This document shows, in pieces, positions 1 through 5,567 of a stretch of DNA of 5,637 nucleotides. The stretch is from Chitinophagaceae bacterium. Its GTDB lineage: Bacteria > Bacteroidota > Bacteroidia > Chitinophagales > Chitinophagaceae. Within the stretch, counting starts at the first letter, position 1. Each line of letters starts with the position of its first letter. Location of the stretch: assembly GCA_025351145.1 (NCBI GenBank), contig JANXWM010000486.1, positions 1 through 5,637 of the forward strand, read 5' to 3'. The position numbers and the translations under genes were made by a program. The notes below the pieces were generated by a model. That model ran no database searches, was not told where the DNA came from, and worked only from the letters and a program-made list of their open reading frames with translations.

Positions 1-71
1 AATTGCCCCGCTTGAGGCGTGGTACGGAACAATTAGTAGCAAGAAAAAATAAGCCTTTACCCAAGCTGTAG
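1..71 (+). other. Possible 3' end of an upstream rightward gene
   Basis: Two plus-strand frames run open from the window edge. One (from base 2) reads IAPLEAWYGTISSKKK and stops with TAA at 50-52. The other (from base 3) ends in ARKNKPLPKL with TAG at 69-71. Both have the lysine-rich ending common at bacterial C-termini and I cannot choose between them, nor recognise either protein. The minus strand is also open here, so a coding assignment is tentative. No hairpin terminator is visible between these stops and the next gene at 189. Bases 72-188 are very AT-rich. A TTTG at 134-137 could be a -33 element for the gene at 189, but I see no good TAnnTTTG partner. Confidence 0.3.
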
Positions 72-188
72 CCGGTTAGGATTAAAAAAAATAATAAATT
101 ATCAATGAAGCAACTTTTATGATTTTTTATCAGTTTGGTAAATTAATTTAAAACTCATCAAATTTATTTACCTAAAAAAACCTCCGCA

Positions 189-1097
189 ATGAAATTGAAA
201 ATTTACCAACTCGTAAAAAGCACAGTCAACAGAAAGTTACTCGCCGTTTCGCTGGCACTTGCAGTTACCTGTTTCAGTGTTGTATTATTGTCTTACAAAG
301 ATGGCCCTGCAAGTCATGGCGAACACGTAACGGGAGCTCCCTTCGACAGCAGCCAGTATTGTACAAAATGCCATGGCGGCGGAAATTTTGGTCCAAGTTT
401 TTCAGCAAGGCTTTACCGGCCCGACAAGACTGTAGTAACAGCTTACACGCCCGGTACAACTTATTATTTTGTAATTATAACGAAGAATACCACAGGTGTT
501 CCTTTGCATGGTTTTCAAACAACAAGTGCAACTACAACAACCGGTACAAATGTAAATGGCTGGAAAAACCCACCGGTTGGAACAGCCAACAGGGTAGTTT
601 TAGCGCATAACTATGTGGAACATACTGCGCCGTTTTCCGGTGACACAACGATATTGCCGTGGAAAGCGCCTGCAGCAGGAACAGGCTCAGTAACTTTTTA
701 CACTGCGTGTAATTTTGTAAACGGCAATAACAAACCAACCGGTGACCAACCTATTAAAGGTACTTTTACAGTTGCAGAAGGTGTAGCAACTTTTGCTGAT
801 GAAACTGGCACAGTTGATTATTTTGCTTCAAAAATACAAACGGATAAAACCCGCGACCTCGTTGTTTATAAGCATGGCGGCATAATCAATATGCGCTATA
901 ATAATACAGGAGATAATCAAACGGCGGTTGTTCAGTTAAACGACATGCAGGGTAACCTTATTTACCGTGGCAAAGTTTTACTTAACCAGGGTAACAATAT
1001 TTTCCCTGTACAGGCAAACAATTCAAAAGGTTTTGTAGTTGCCACCGTTATTACTGCTGATGGTGTAAAAACCACCAGGAAAATTATTCTTGAATAA
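189..1097 (+). CDS. Secreted choice-of-anchor-V (Reeler-like) protein with a CxxCH motif and T9SS-like C-terminal tail
   Basis: This encodes a 302-residue exported protein of unknown precise role. Residues 1-36 form a basic N-terminus plus a hydrophobic segment (about 17-35, LLAVSLALAVTCFSVVLL), which fits a signal peptide or membrane anchor. The mature part opens with the family's typical order: GPASHGEHVTGAP, then CTKCHGG (Cys58, Cys61, His62), then a beta-rich domain to about residue 195. That domain has landmarks HGFQ (107-110), an NYVEHTAPF segment (141-149), PWKAP and GSVTFYTACNFVNGN. This pattern matches what I know as the choice-of-anchor V domain of Bacteroidota. CxxCH could bind c-type haem, but one motif is not proof. 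Residues about 205-302 form a beta-rich tail (GNLIYRGKVLL ... TTRKIILE) like a T9SS type A sorting domain, suggesting outer-membrane export. The ATG at 189 gives the best signal peptide; no Shine-Dalgarno precedes it, normal for the phylum. It is convergent with the cupredoxin gene. Confidence 0.85.
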   Translation: MKLKIYQLVKSTVNRKLLAVSLALAVTCFSVVLLSYKDGPASHGEHVTGAPFDSSQYCTKCHGGGNFGPSFSARLYRPDKTVVTAYTPGTTYYFVIITKNTTGVPLHGFQTTSATTTTGTNVNGWKNPPVGTANRVVLAHNYVEHTAPFSGDTTILPWKAPAAGTGSVTFYTACNFVNGNNKPTGDQPIKGTFTVAEGVATFADETGTVDYFASKIQTDKTRDLVVYKHGGIINMRYNNTGDNQTAVVQLNDMQGNLIYRGKVLLNQGNNIFPVQANNSKGFVVATVITADGVKTTRKIILE

Positions 1098-1114
1098 CTG
1101 ACATTTATTTATTG

Positions 1115-1158
1115 TAATAAAAAAGCCATGGCTGATTTAAGCCATGGCTTTTTTATTA
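1115..1158. terminator. Bidirectional intrinsic terminator between convergent genes
   Basis: A perfect 19-bp inverted repeat (1115-1133 and 1140-1158) with a 6-base loop GATTTA. The GC-containing core AGCCATGGCT is flanked by A6 on the left and T6 on the right, so either strand's transcript ends in a hairpin plus U-tract. It sits 17 bases after the stop of the CxxCH protein and 12 bases beyond the stop of the leftward cupredoxin gene, and would end both. Confidence 0.93.
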
Positions 1159-1170
1159 TTTACATGGCTT

Positions 1171-2067
1171 TTATTTTACAATGATTGTATGCTTTTCTGT
1201 TACGGTGCCAAGCGTACAAATTATATAGTAGGTGCCCGGCATAATATCGCCAAGATGGAAATGACCATTGTTCAATCCTTTATCCGCCGTCATTTCTGAC
1301 TGCTTGATAAACCTGCCGCTTTCACTGTATAACTGCATTAACATTTTACCTTCCTTATCAGCATTAAACTGAACCATTAAATGCCCTGGACTGCTGATAG
1401 GATTAGGGCTTAAGCTTGTAATTAATTTTGAGGTGGCAACCTGTTGCGTAAACATTTTAATATCGGACAGCTGGTTGTTGCCCGATTTATCAACTAATTG
1501 AATTTGATAATAAACATATTTAGCGGAGTTATCTGTTGTATTGTCTGCATAACTTTCAGATTGAATACCGCTGCTATTACCTGTTGGTTTTACTCTTGCT
1601 ATTTCTTTAAAATTATCACCATCGGTACTGCGTTGAACCGAATAATATCTAATCTCAGATTCTGATTTAACCTTCCAGTTAAGAAGCGCTTTTGCATCCT
1701 GAGAAAGAGCAACTGAAAAATCGGTTAAGCCAGCTGCAAGAGTTGCGGTAACATTAATGGTGCCTTTCATCACCGTGGAATGAATAGAGCAATCATAACT
1801 ATAAGTACCTGCTTTTTTTATTATATAGCCAAACATTTTATGAGCCGAATCCATAGGTTTATTCCAGGAAGCTGCACCGGCGGGAACACTGAGCGAAGTG
1901 GTAGTATGAATACCGTTTTGCCATTTAAACAAAACAGAATCACCAACTTTGGCATTCACTGTTTTTGGGCTAAACTTGTAATTTGAAACCTTGATTGTAA
2001 TAATCGTTGCATACGCCGCAGTTACACTGCAAAGCAAAAATGCAGTAAAGGATAAAATCTTTTTCAT
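1171..2067 (-). CDS. Secreted plastocyanin/azurin-like copper protein with FN3-like domain and T9SS type A tail
   Basis: A 298-residue exported cupredoxin. The start is ATG at 2067: it gives a textbook signal peptide (MKKILSFTAFLLCSVTAAYA, cleavage after residue 20), whereas a longer reading from 2100 adds an unlikely leader. Residues 21-108 are a cupredoxin fold with the expected type 1 copper ligands: His54 (in NGIHTTT), Cys93, His96 and Met100 (in YDCSIHSTVMKG). The Cys-x2-His-x3-Met loop is shorter than plastocyanin's Cys-x2-His-x4-Met and one residue longer than amicyanin's. Residues about 112-208 look like an FN3-type beta domain (NWKVKSESEIRYYSVQRS ... YYQIQLVDKSG). Residues about 215-298 are a T9SS type A sorting tail starting LSPNP and ending TEKHTIIVK, so the protein is likely delivered to the cell surface or medium. 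It probably carries electrons or binds copper outside the cytoplasm; the partner is unknown. It converges with the CxxCH protein across a shared terminator. Confidence 0.9.
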   Translation of the reverse strand: MKKILSFTAFLLCSVTAAYATIITIKVSNYKFSPKTVNAKVGDSVLFKWQNGIHTTTSLSVPAGAASWNKPMDSAHKMFGYIIKKAGTYSYDCSIHSTVMKGTINVTATLAAGLTDFSVALSQDAKALLNWKVKSESEIRYYSVQRSTDGDNFKEIARVKPTGNSSGIQSESYADNTTDNSAKYVYYQIQLVDKSGNNQLSDIKMFTQQVATSKLITSLSPNPISSPGHLMVQFNADKEGKMLMQLYSESGRFIKQSEMTADKGLNNGHFHLGDIMPGTYYIICTLGTVTEKHTIIVK

Positions 2068-2138
2068 ACAATTTTTTTTAGTTAATAATAAAATATACAA
2101 GAGAAAAAATACTTATAAAGAAAAGACCAATCTGAAGG

Positions 2139-2220
2139 AGTGCCGGTTTAAAAATAACGCAAAAAACTTTTTTAATTATTGAATAAATTTATGCAGAAAT
2201 TTTTCAGTGCCGGCTTAAAA
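2139..2220. repeat. Pair of 15-bp direct repeats upstream of the cupredoxin gene
   Basis: AGTGCCGGTTTAAAA (2139-2153) and AGTGCCGGCTTAAAA (2206-2220) match at 14 of 15 positions and lie 67 bases apart start to start, in an otherwise very AT-rich leader 70-155 bases upstream of the cupredoxin ATG. They could be a two-site operator for that gene, or fragments of a dispersed element: the reverse strand's TTAAGCCGG also occurs near the end of repeat copy A at 2772-2780. Function is not shown by the sequence. Confidence 0.5.
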
Positions 2221-2236
2221 TTCATCAACCTCTAAA

Positions 2237-2266
2237 TAAAAAAAGCCACAGGTAGACACCTGCGGC
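2237..2266 (-). terminator. Leftward intrinsic terminator without an obvious gene
   Basis: On the minus strand, a 9-bp stem (GCCGCAGGT, loop GTCT, ACCTGTGGC) is followed by seven Ts. One pair is G-U on the minus strand but A-C on the plus strand, so the leftward RNA is the functional one. The stem starts 25 bases beyond the short leftward reading frame ending at 2292. If that frame is not a gene, this would end read-through from alanine dehydrogenase, more than 500 bases upstream. Confidence 0.85.
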
Positions 2267-2291
2267 AGTTTCAATTTCAACCCTAAAATCG

Positions 2292-2372
2292 TTATTTCAC
2301 CACTTGGGTGTTCTTTTCATAATCTAAAAAGAATAATCTTAAATCTGGTATTAACCGGTTTGCAACGACTGC
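2292..2372 (-). pseudogene. Possible 3' remnant of a leftward gene
   Basis: A 26-codon open stretch ending RLFFLDYEKNTQVVK then TAA (2292-2294), without a start codon and closed upstream by TAA. Its stop sits 25 bases before the strong terminator at 2237-2266, the spacing expected of a real gene end. I do not recognise the peptide. It may be the tail of a gene lost by deletion or frameshift, or just an open stretch in a non-coding transcript. Upstream bases are extremely AT-rich and show no continuation that I can follow. Confidence 0.25.
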
Positions 2373-2505
2373 TTATAATCTTTTTTTTAAAACAAAATTT
2401 CCATTTTTGAAGTCGTTGATTTTTGGAACCAAAACACTTTCATATGCCTGTTCAATGAATCATCGCCGGTTATTGGCTTTTAAAACTTTTATTACTAACC
2501 GAAAT

Positions 2506-2670
2506 ATGATAGTCGTAACAGAAGATAAAAGTACCAAACAAAAAAAAATGGATAAAATTGAGTTTGCCAAACGGGTACATGCTTATACTGAATTGGTAAA
2601 TAATGCAGTTAAAGTAATAATGTACTGTAATAGATTTTATGCAATCTTTTGGCCAGGAATGCTTCGGTAA
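2506..2670 (+). CDS. Doubtful small ORF, hypothetical protein
   Basis: A 54-codon frame from ATG at 2506, with a second ATG at 2548 that would give 40 residues beginning MDKIEFAKRVHAYTELVNNA. An earlier in-frame start at 2407 is TTG and less likely. The first two thirds are lysine/glutamate-rich and helix-like, and the end is hydrophobic and aromatic (CNRFYAIFWPGMLR). I do not recognise it, and there is no Shine-Dalgarno or clear promoter. The opposite strand is also open for 80 codons, which weakens the case. It may be a genuine small protein, an N-terminal fragment of a decayed gene, or chance. Confidence 0.22.
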   Translation: MIVVTEDKSTKQKKMDKIEFAKRVHAYTELVNNAVKVIMYCNRFYAIFWPGMLR

Positions 2671-2728
2671 AAAAGTAAAAAATAAAAACCTGCTATGAAG
2701 AAAGTTACGCAAAGCTCAATAAAGTTTT

Positions 2729-2784
2729 GAACGTACAAGAGTGCGGCGCAAGGAACGCTTAATAATATTACTTAAGCCGGGTAC
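2729..2784 (+). repeat. Intergenic repeat copy A
   Basis: This copy of a 56-bp element lies 10 bases beyond the alanine dehydrogenase stop. It aligns without gaps to copy C (40 of 56 identical by hand count), and similarity continues for about 8 bases on the left (AAAGTTTT against AAAGTTCA). It contains TGCG-G-CGCA at its core, an inner stem GCTTAA/TTAAGC with a 9-base loop (2757-2777), and GTAC at 2733-2736 and 2781-2784. It has no ORF. Confidence 0.72.
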
Positions 2785-2794
2785 ATAAAAATAA

Positions 2795-4009
2795 TTACCT
2801 GCGGCTGGCAATTAATAAATTAAGATCGGTGTATTTTAAATCGAACCGCTGGCTTATGTAGAAATTGGTCAGGTGGCCTTTGTACAAGTACACGCCATTG
2901 CGCAAATTGAAGTTGTGCCATACCATTTCATCGAAGCCCCCTTCGTCGCTGGCACTTAGCAATAAGGGCATTAATACATTGCTGATGGCATGGCTCGCTG
3001 TTCTTGCAAAGCCGCTGGGTATATTGGGTACGCAATAATGAATTACATCGTACTTAAAAAAAACCGGGTGCTGGTGCGTGGTTATTTCGCTGGTTTCGAA
3101 ACAGCCGCCACGGTCTATGCTTACATCTATAATTACGCTGCCGGGGCGCATGGCCATTACCATTTCTTCTGTTACTACAATGGGGCTGCGGCCGCCTTCA
3201 TTGCTAAGTGCGCCTACTGCTACTTCGCAGGTTTTTAATTGTTTTGCTAATATTTTAGGTTCAATTACACTCGTCCATACACGCACGCCAAGGTTATTTT
3301 GCAAACGTTTTAAACGGTAAACATTATTATCGAAAACTTTAACTGATGCACCCATTGCCAAAGCTGTTCTTGTAGCAAATTCACCTACCACACCGGCACC
3401 AATAATAATAACTTTTGTGGGTGGTATACCGCTTATGCCACCAAGCAAAACCCCCTTGCCATTATTGGGGCTGCCAAGGTACTGCCCTGCAATAAGCATT
3501 ACGGCACTGCCTGCAATTTCGCTCATGCTGCGTACAATGGGGTAAGTGCCGCTGTCGTCTTTCAGGTTTTCGAAACCAAGGCCGGTAATACGTTTTTCCA
3601 TCATTTTTTCCAGCACTTCTTTTTTTAATACGGGTAAATGCAGTGGCGAAATAATGGTTTGGTTCATTTGCAGATATGGCAGGTCAGCTTCCAGTACCGG
3701 GGCGCTTTTTATAAGTATCGGTGCTTTATAAACTTCATTTTTATCGTACACAATTCTTGCACCTGCTTCGCTGAATTCATTGTCAGAATATTTGCTTCCT
3801 TCGCCTGCAGTTGTTTCTACCACTACTTCGTGGCCATTGTTTACCAGCACACCAACTGCATCGGGTATTAATGCTACACGGTTTTCGTGAAACGCATTTT
3901 CTTTAGGCAGGCCAATATATAATTTAGCTTCTTTTAGTTTTATGTCTAATGTTTCTTCGAGTGTTTCGTAACTAAAAGAGGTACTAACAATAGGTTTCGA
4001 TGTAGCCAT
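2795..4009 (-). CDS. ald: Alanine dehydrogenase
   Basis: A 404-residue cytoplasmic enzyme of the alanine dehydrogenase/transhydrogenase-alpha family, which interconverts L-alanine with pyruvate, ammonia and NADH. The family's key residues are visible: Arg44 in ENRVALIP, Lys101 in ILIKSAP and His124 in SPLHLP for substrate, and Asp299 in SIDRGGCFETS. The Rossmann motif GAGVVG is at 204-209, with acidic Asp227 (VKVFDNN) at the end of strand 2, which favours NAD over NADP. The ATG at 4009 is chosen; the frame extends to a TTG at 4063 but that leader is low-complexity. Even so, residues 1-28 are an extension before the usual KLYIGLPKE start, making it longer than the roughly 370-residue classical enzymes. 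Transhydrogenase alpha subunit is the main alternative; no beta-subunit gene adjoins. A weak -7-like octamer lies at 4051-4058. Repeats flank the gene at both ends. Confidence 0.92.
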   Translation of the reverse strand: MATSKPIVSTSFSYETLEETLDIKLKEAKLYIGLPKENAFHENRVALIPDAVGVLVNNGHEVVVETTAGEGSKYSDNEFSEAGARIVYDKNEVYKAPILIKSAPVLEADLPYLQMNQTIISPLHLPVLKKEVLEKMMEKRITGLGFENLKDDSGTYPIVRSMSEIAGSAVMLIAGQYLGSPNNGKGVLLGGISGIPPTKVIIIGAGVVGEFATRTALAMGASVKVFDNNVYRLKRLQNNLGVRVWTSVIEPKILAKQLKTCEVAVGALSNEGGRSPIVVTEEMVMAMRPGSVIIDVSIDRGGCFETSEITTHQHPVFFKYDVIHYCVPNIPSGFARTASHAISNVLMPLLLSASDEGGFDEMVWHNFNLRNGVYLYKGHLTNFYISQRFDLKYTDLNLLIASRR

Positions 4010-4050
4010 TATTTTACTGTTGGTTGAAATAATTTTTTTTGATGTGAGGA

Positions 4051-4058
4051 TAAAATTA
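4051..4058 (-). promoter_or_regulatory. Candidate -7 element for alanine dehydrogenase
   Basis: The minus strand reads TAATTTTA, one base from the Bacteroidota consensus TAnnTTTG, 42 bases before the chosen ATG. No TTTG is found at 17-23 bases upstream, so the call is weak. Such octamers arise easily in AT-rich DNA. Confidence 0.22.
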
Positions 4059-4095
4059 CTCAATTATTATGTACAGCCATCTTTGATATTTGTAT

Positions 4096-4151
4096 TGACC
4101 GGGCATTTGTATTTCATGGCATCGCCTCTTGCGTCGCACTCTTGTACATTT
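4096..4151 (-). repeat. Intergenic repeat copy B
   Basis: Inverted copy of the 56-bp element between tsaE and alanine dehydrogenase. Read leftward it carries GTACAAGAGTGCGACGCAA like copy A and TACAAATGCCCGGT like copy C (about 36 of 56 identical to C by hand count), with the same total length. The middle (positions about 24-40) is the most divergent part. It lies upstream of alanine dehydrogenase, so it may be within or near that gene's promoter region. Confidence 0.72.
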
Positions 4152-4175
4152 AGAACCATGCTGAACAATCCCTGT

Positions 4176-4199
4176 GCATGCCGCTCTTTTTTGGCATGC
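4176..4199. repeat. Hairpin in the tsaE 3' region
   Basis: Perfect 7-bp inverted repeat GCATGCC/GGCATGC with a 10-base loop that is T-rich on the plus strand and A-rich on the minus strand. It starts 7 bases after the tsaE stop. No U-tract follows on either strand, so a standard terminator is not supported. The surrounding 4171-4220 is clearly more GC-rich than the rest of the gap. Confidence 0.7.
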
Positions 4200-4205
4200 C
4201 CGGGG

Positions 4206-4616
4206 CTATCCGGCCCGCAATTTTCTTGTATCTGCATCAACCGTTTCAATATAAATATGCAGCGTATCTTCCGGCAGTAAACCCTCCGCTTTAACTGGCC
4301 ATTCAATTAAGCAAAGGTTTCCGCTATGCAAACAGTCTTCTACACCCGCCTGCATGGCTTCTTCCTCGTCTTTTAAACGGTACCAGTCCATGTGATAAAT
4401 AATGCCGGCAAGCGGACTGTAATATTCATTGATGATGGCAAATGTAGGGCTGCTGATTGTATCTTTTACCTGCAGGTATTCGCAAAGCTGATGAACGAAA
4501 GTTGTTTTACCAGCGCCCATTTCTCCATGCAGTGCCCAGATTTTATAATGCTGCCCTATTACCCATAATTCTTTTGCAGCATCGTCAATTTCTTTAAGCC
4601 GGTACAGTATCTCCAT
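4206..4616 (-). CDS. tsaE: tRNA threonylcarbamoyladenosine (t6A) biosynthesis ATPase TsaE
   Basis: A 136-residue cytoplasmic P-loop ATPase that works with TsaB and TsaD to place the threonylcarbamoyl group on A37 of ANN-decoding tRNAs. The family hallmarks appear in order: Walker A GEMGAGKTT at 31-39, SSPTF at 55-59 followed by INEYY, the HMDWYRL segment at 75-81, and LIEWP at 103-107 near the C-terminus. Length is normal for the family. ATG at 4616 is chosen over an in-frame TTG at 4643. CATCTTTG, resembling a -7 element, lies 4 bases before this ATG, and a 12-bp palindrome lies just upstream. The last codons (RKLRAG, stop TAG) fall in a GC-rich patch continuous with the hairpin downstream, so the C-terminus may be shaped by an inserted repeat. 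The tsaB and tsaD genes are not in the window. Confidence 0.95.
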   Translation of the reverse strand: MEILYRLKEIDDAAKELWVIGQHYKIWALHGEMGAGKTTFVHQLCEYLQVKDTISSPTFAIINEYYSPLAGIIYHMDWYRLKDEEEAMQAGVEDCLHSGNLCLIEWPVKAEGLLPEDTLHIYIETVDADTRKLRAG

Positions 4617-4640
4617 GGCGCAAAGATGAATTGTTTTTTG

Positions 4641-4652
4641 CAAAAGCTTTTG
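4641..4652. promoter_or_regulatory. 12-bp perfect palindrome upstream of tsaE
   Basis: CAAAAGCTTTTG is fully self-complementary and lies 25-36 bases before the tsaE ATG, where a -33 region or operator could sit. It contains TTTG on the minus strand, but the spacing to the CATCTTTG octamer is only 12 bases, too short for the usual promoter. It may be an operator or chance in AT-rich DNA. Confidence 0.3.
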
Positions 4653-4696
4653 TTGCTGTAAACGTAATTATTATTCTGTGTGCCGGGCAAAGTTCA

Positions 4697-4752
4697 GAAC
4701 CCTGAAGAGTGCGACGCAACGGATGCTTCATAGCAGTACAAAAGCCCGGTTC
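4697..4752 (+). repeat. Intergenic repeat copy C
   Basis: A 56-bp element between the CPBP-family gene and tsaE. It begins GAACC and ends GGTTC (4697-4701 with 4748-4752), a 5-bp terminal inverted repeat that would close the element into a hairpin. An inner GCTT/AAGC pair and the core TGCG-A-CGCA are also present. Just left of it, GTTC-A-GAAC (4692-4700) forms another small odd palindrome. It has no ORF. Confidence 0.75.
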
Positions 4753-4776
4753 CAAAATAGTTGCATAAAAACTTTA

Positions 4777-5541
4777 TTACAAAGCACCCTGGTTGTAAAG
4801 ATCAAAAAGGCAGGCAGTAACATTAAACACAAAATGAAAAATAACGCCATACCAAATGGTGTTGTATTTCTTTCTTAGTGTGCCGATGAAAATACCAAAT
4901 GGAACGAGCCAGAGCATTGAAAAAAAGTTTAGGTGGATTGCTGCAAACACAACACCTGTAACGGTTACAACAAGGCCTTCGGGAAGAAAGGTACCAAGAT
5001 AATTGTAAATAATCCCCCTGAAAGCAAGCTCTTCGAAAATCGCCGGCACCAATGCCACAGAATAAAACATTAAGAGAACCGGGAACTGGTAATCGCGGTA
5101 CGAATCGAACATGTTTACATTGGTATGAAAAACTGAAATATTGATCTGCTTAATGCTTAGCGTTATAACAGATGAAAAAATAATGGCCAGTAATATTACA
5201 CCTGCCAAAATGGTCCACCTGAAATGATTGAACCGCAATACAGGTTTTAATGAAGGCCAGTTGGCTTTTGCAAAAAAAAATGTTATTGCAGCAAGCAGTA
5301 TTTCGATCCAGAATAAATGGTCGTAGGAATCGAACCAGTCAGTATATTTTACGGTAAGGCAAATAAAAAAATAAAGGAGATAAAAGATAAAAGCCGAGCG
5401 CAGGTTGTTGTTGTTGAAAATACTGATATGCGCTGCATTTGAGTTTGGCGCACCACAGTTATGGCAAAAAGCCGCATTAATTTTTATGCTTGTGCTGCAG
5501 CTTTCGCAGGTATCTTTATCTTCAGTATCGTGTTGCTCCAT
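4777..5541 (-). CDS. Zinc-ribbon CPBP-family intramembrane metalloprotease
   Basis: A 254-residue predicted inner-membrane protein. Residues 12-29 form a small zinc ribbon (Cys12-x2-Cys15, Cys26-x2-Cys29). A short linker is followed by about six to eight hydrophobic segments from residue 48 (near 48-65, 76-92, 109-130, 153-170, 189-203, 205-222, 229-248). The C-terminal half carries the three CPBP (CAAX protease/Abi, Rce1-like) motifs: EELAFR at 170-175, FAAIH at 199-203 and HFVFN at 236-240, so all proposed catalytic residues are present. Substrate is unknown; family members are linked to prenyl-protein processing, peptide maturation or immunity, and nothing nearby picks one. ATG at 5541 is chosen over a TTG at 5550. 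Repeat copy C lies just beyond its stop, and no intrinsic terminator is evident there. Confidence 0.88.
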   Translation of the reverse strand: MEQHDTEDKDTCESCSTSIKINAAFCHNCGAPNSNAAHISIFNNNNLRSAFIFYLLYFFICLTVKYTDWFDSYDHLFWIEILLAAITFFFAKANWPSLKPVLRFNHFRWTILAGVILLAIIFSSVITLSIKQINISVFHTNVNMFDSYRDYQFPVLLMFYSVALVPAIFEELAFRGIIYNYLGTFLPEGLVVTVTGVVFAAIHLNFFSMLWLVPFGIFIGTLRKKYNTIWYGVIFHFVFNVTACLFDLYNQGAL

Positions 5542-5567
5542 TAATTGCAACTTACTTAATATCGGGC

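Larger units (their letters stand above)
2295..2794. other. Gene-poor gap of about 500 bp
   Basis: Between the orphan terminator and the stop of alanine dehydrogenase I see no gene I can name. It holds the short leftward remnant (2292-2372), one doubtful small rightward ORF (2506-2670), and repeat copy A (2729-2784). No tRNA-like fold, insertion sequence ends or target-site duplications are evident. The leftward transcript of alanine dehydrogenase has no convincing hairpin plus U-tract right after its stop. Confidence 0.6.

Noticed and set aside
359..610. An 83-codon rightward ORF inside the CxxCH protein gene
   Set aside because: It is a shifted-frame shadow; the main frame has the signal peptide, CxxCH and conserved domain.
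2990..3320. Rightward ORFs inside the alanine dehydrogenase gene
   Set aside because: They are antisense to a gene with intact conserved motifs and have low-complexity, family-less translations.
2795..4009. NAD(P) transhydrogenase alpha subunit instead of alanine dehydrogenase
   Set aside because: The families are homologous, but the substrate residues, Asp227 for NAD, the 404-residue length and absence of a beta-subunit gene favour Ald.
4010..4063. An 18-residue N-terminal extension of alanine dehydrogenase from TTG
   Set aside because: The start is TTG, the leader is low complexity and an ATG follows in frame. The same TTG artefact appears for tsaE (4643) and the CPBP gene (5550).
4176..4199. 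The GCATGCC/GGCATGC hairpin as the tsaE terminator
   Set aside because: The stem is sound but neither strand has a U-tract after it; the T-run is in the loop.
4020..4306. ORFs on both strands across the ald-tsaE gap
   Set aside because: They run through repeat copy B and the hairpin, overlap the tsaE end in other frames and resemble no protein.
2729..4752. The repeat copies as a CRISPR array
   Set aside because: Three diverged copies about 0.6-1.4 kb apart, in both orientations and separated by genes, do not form an array.
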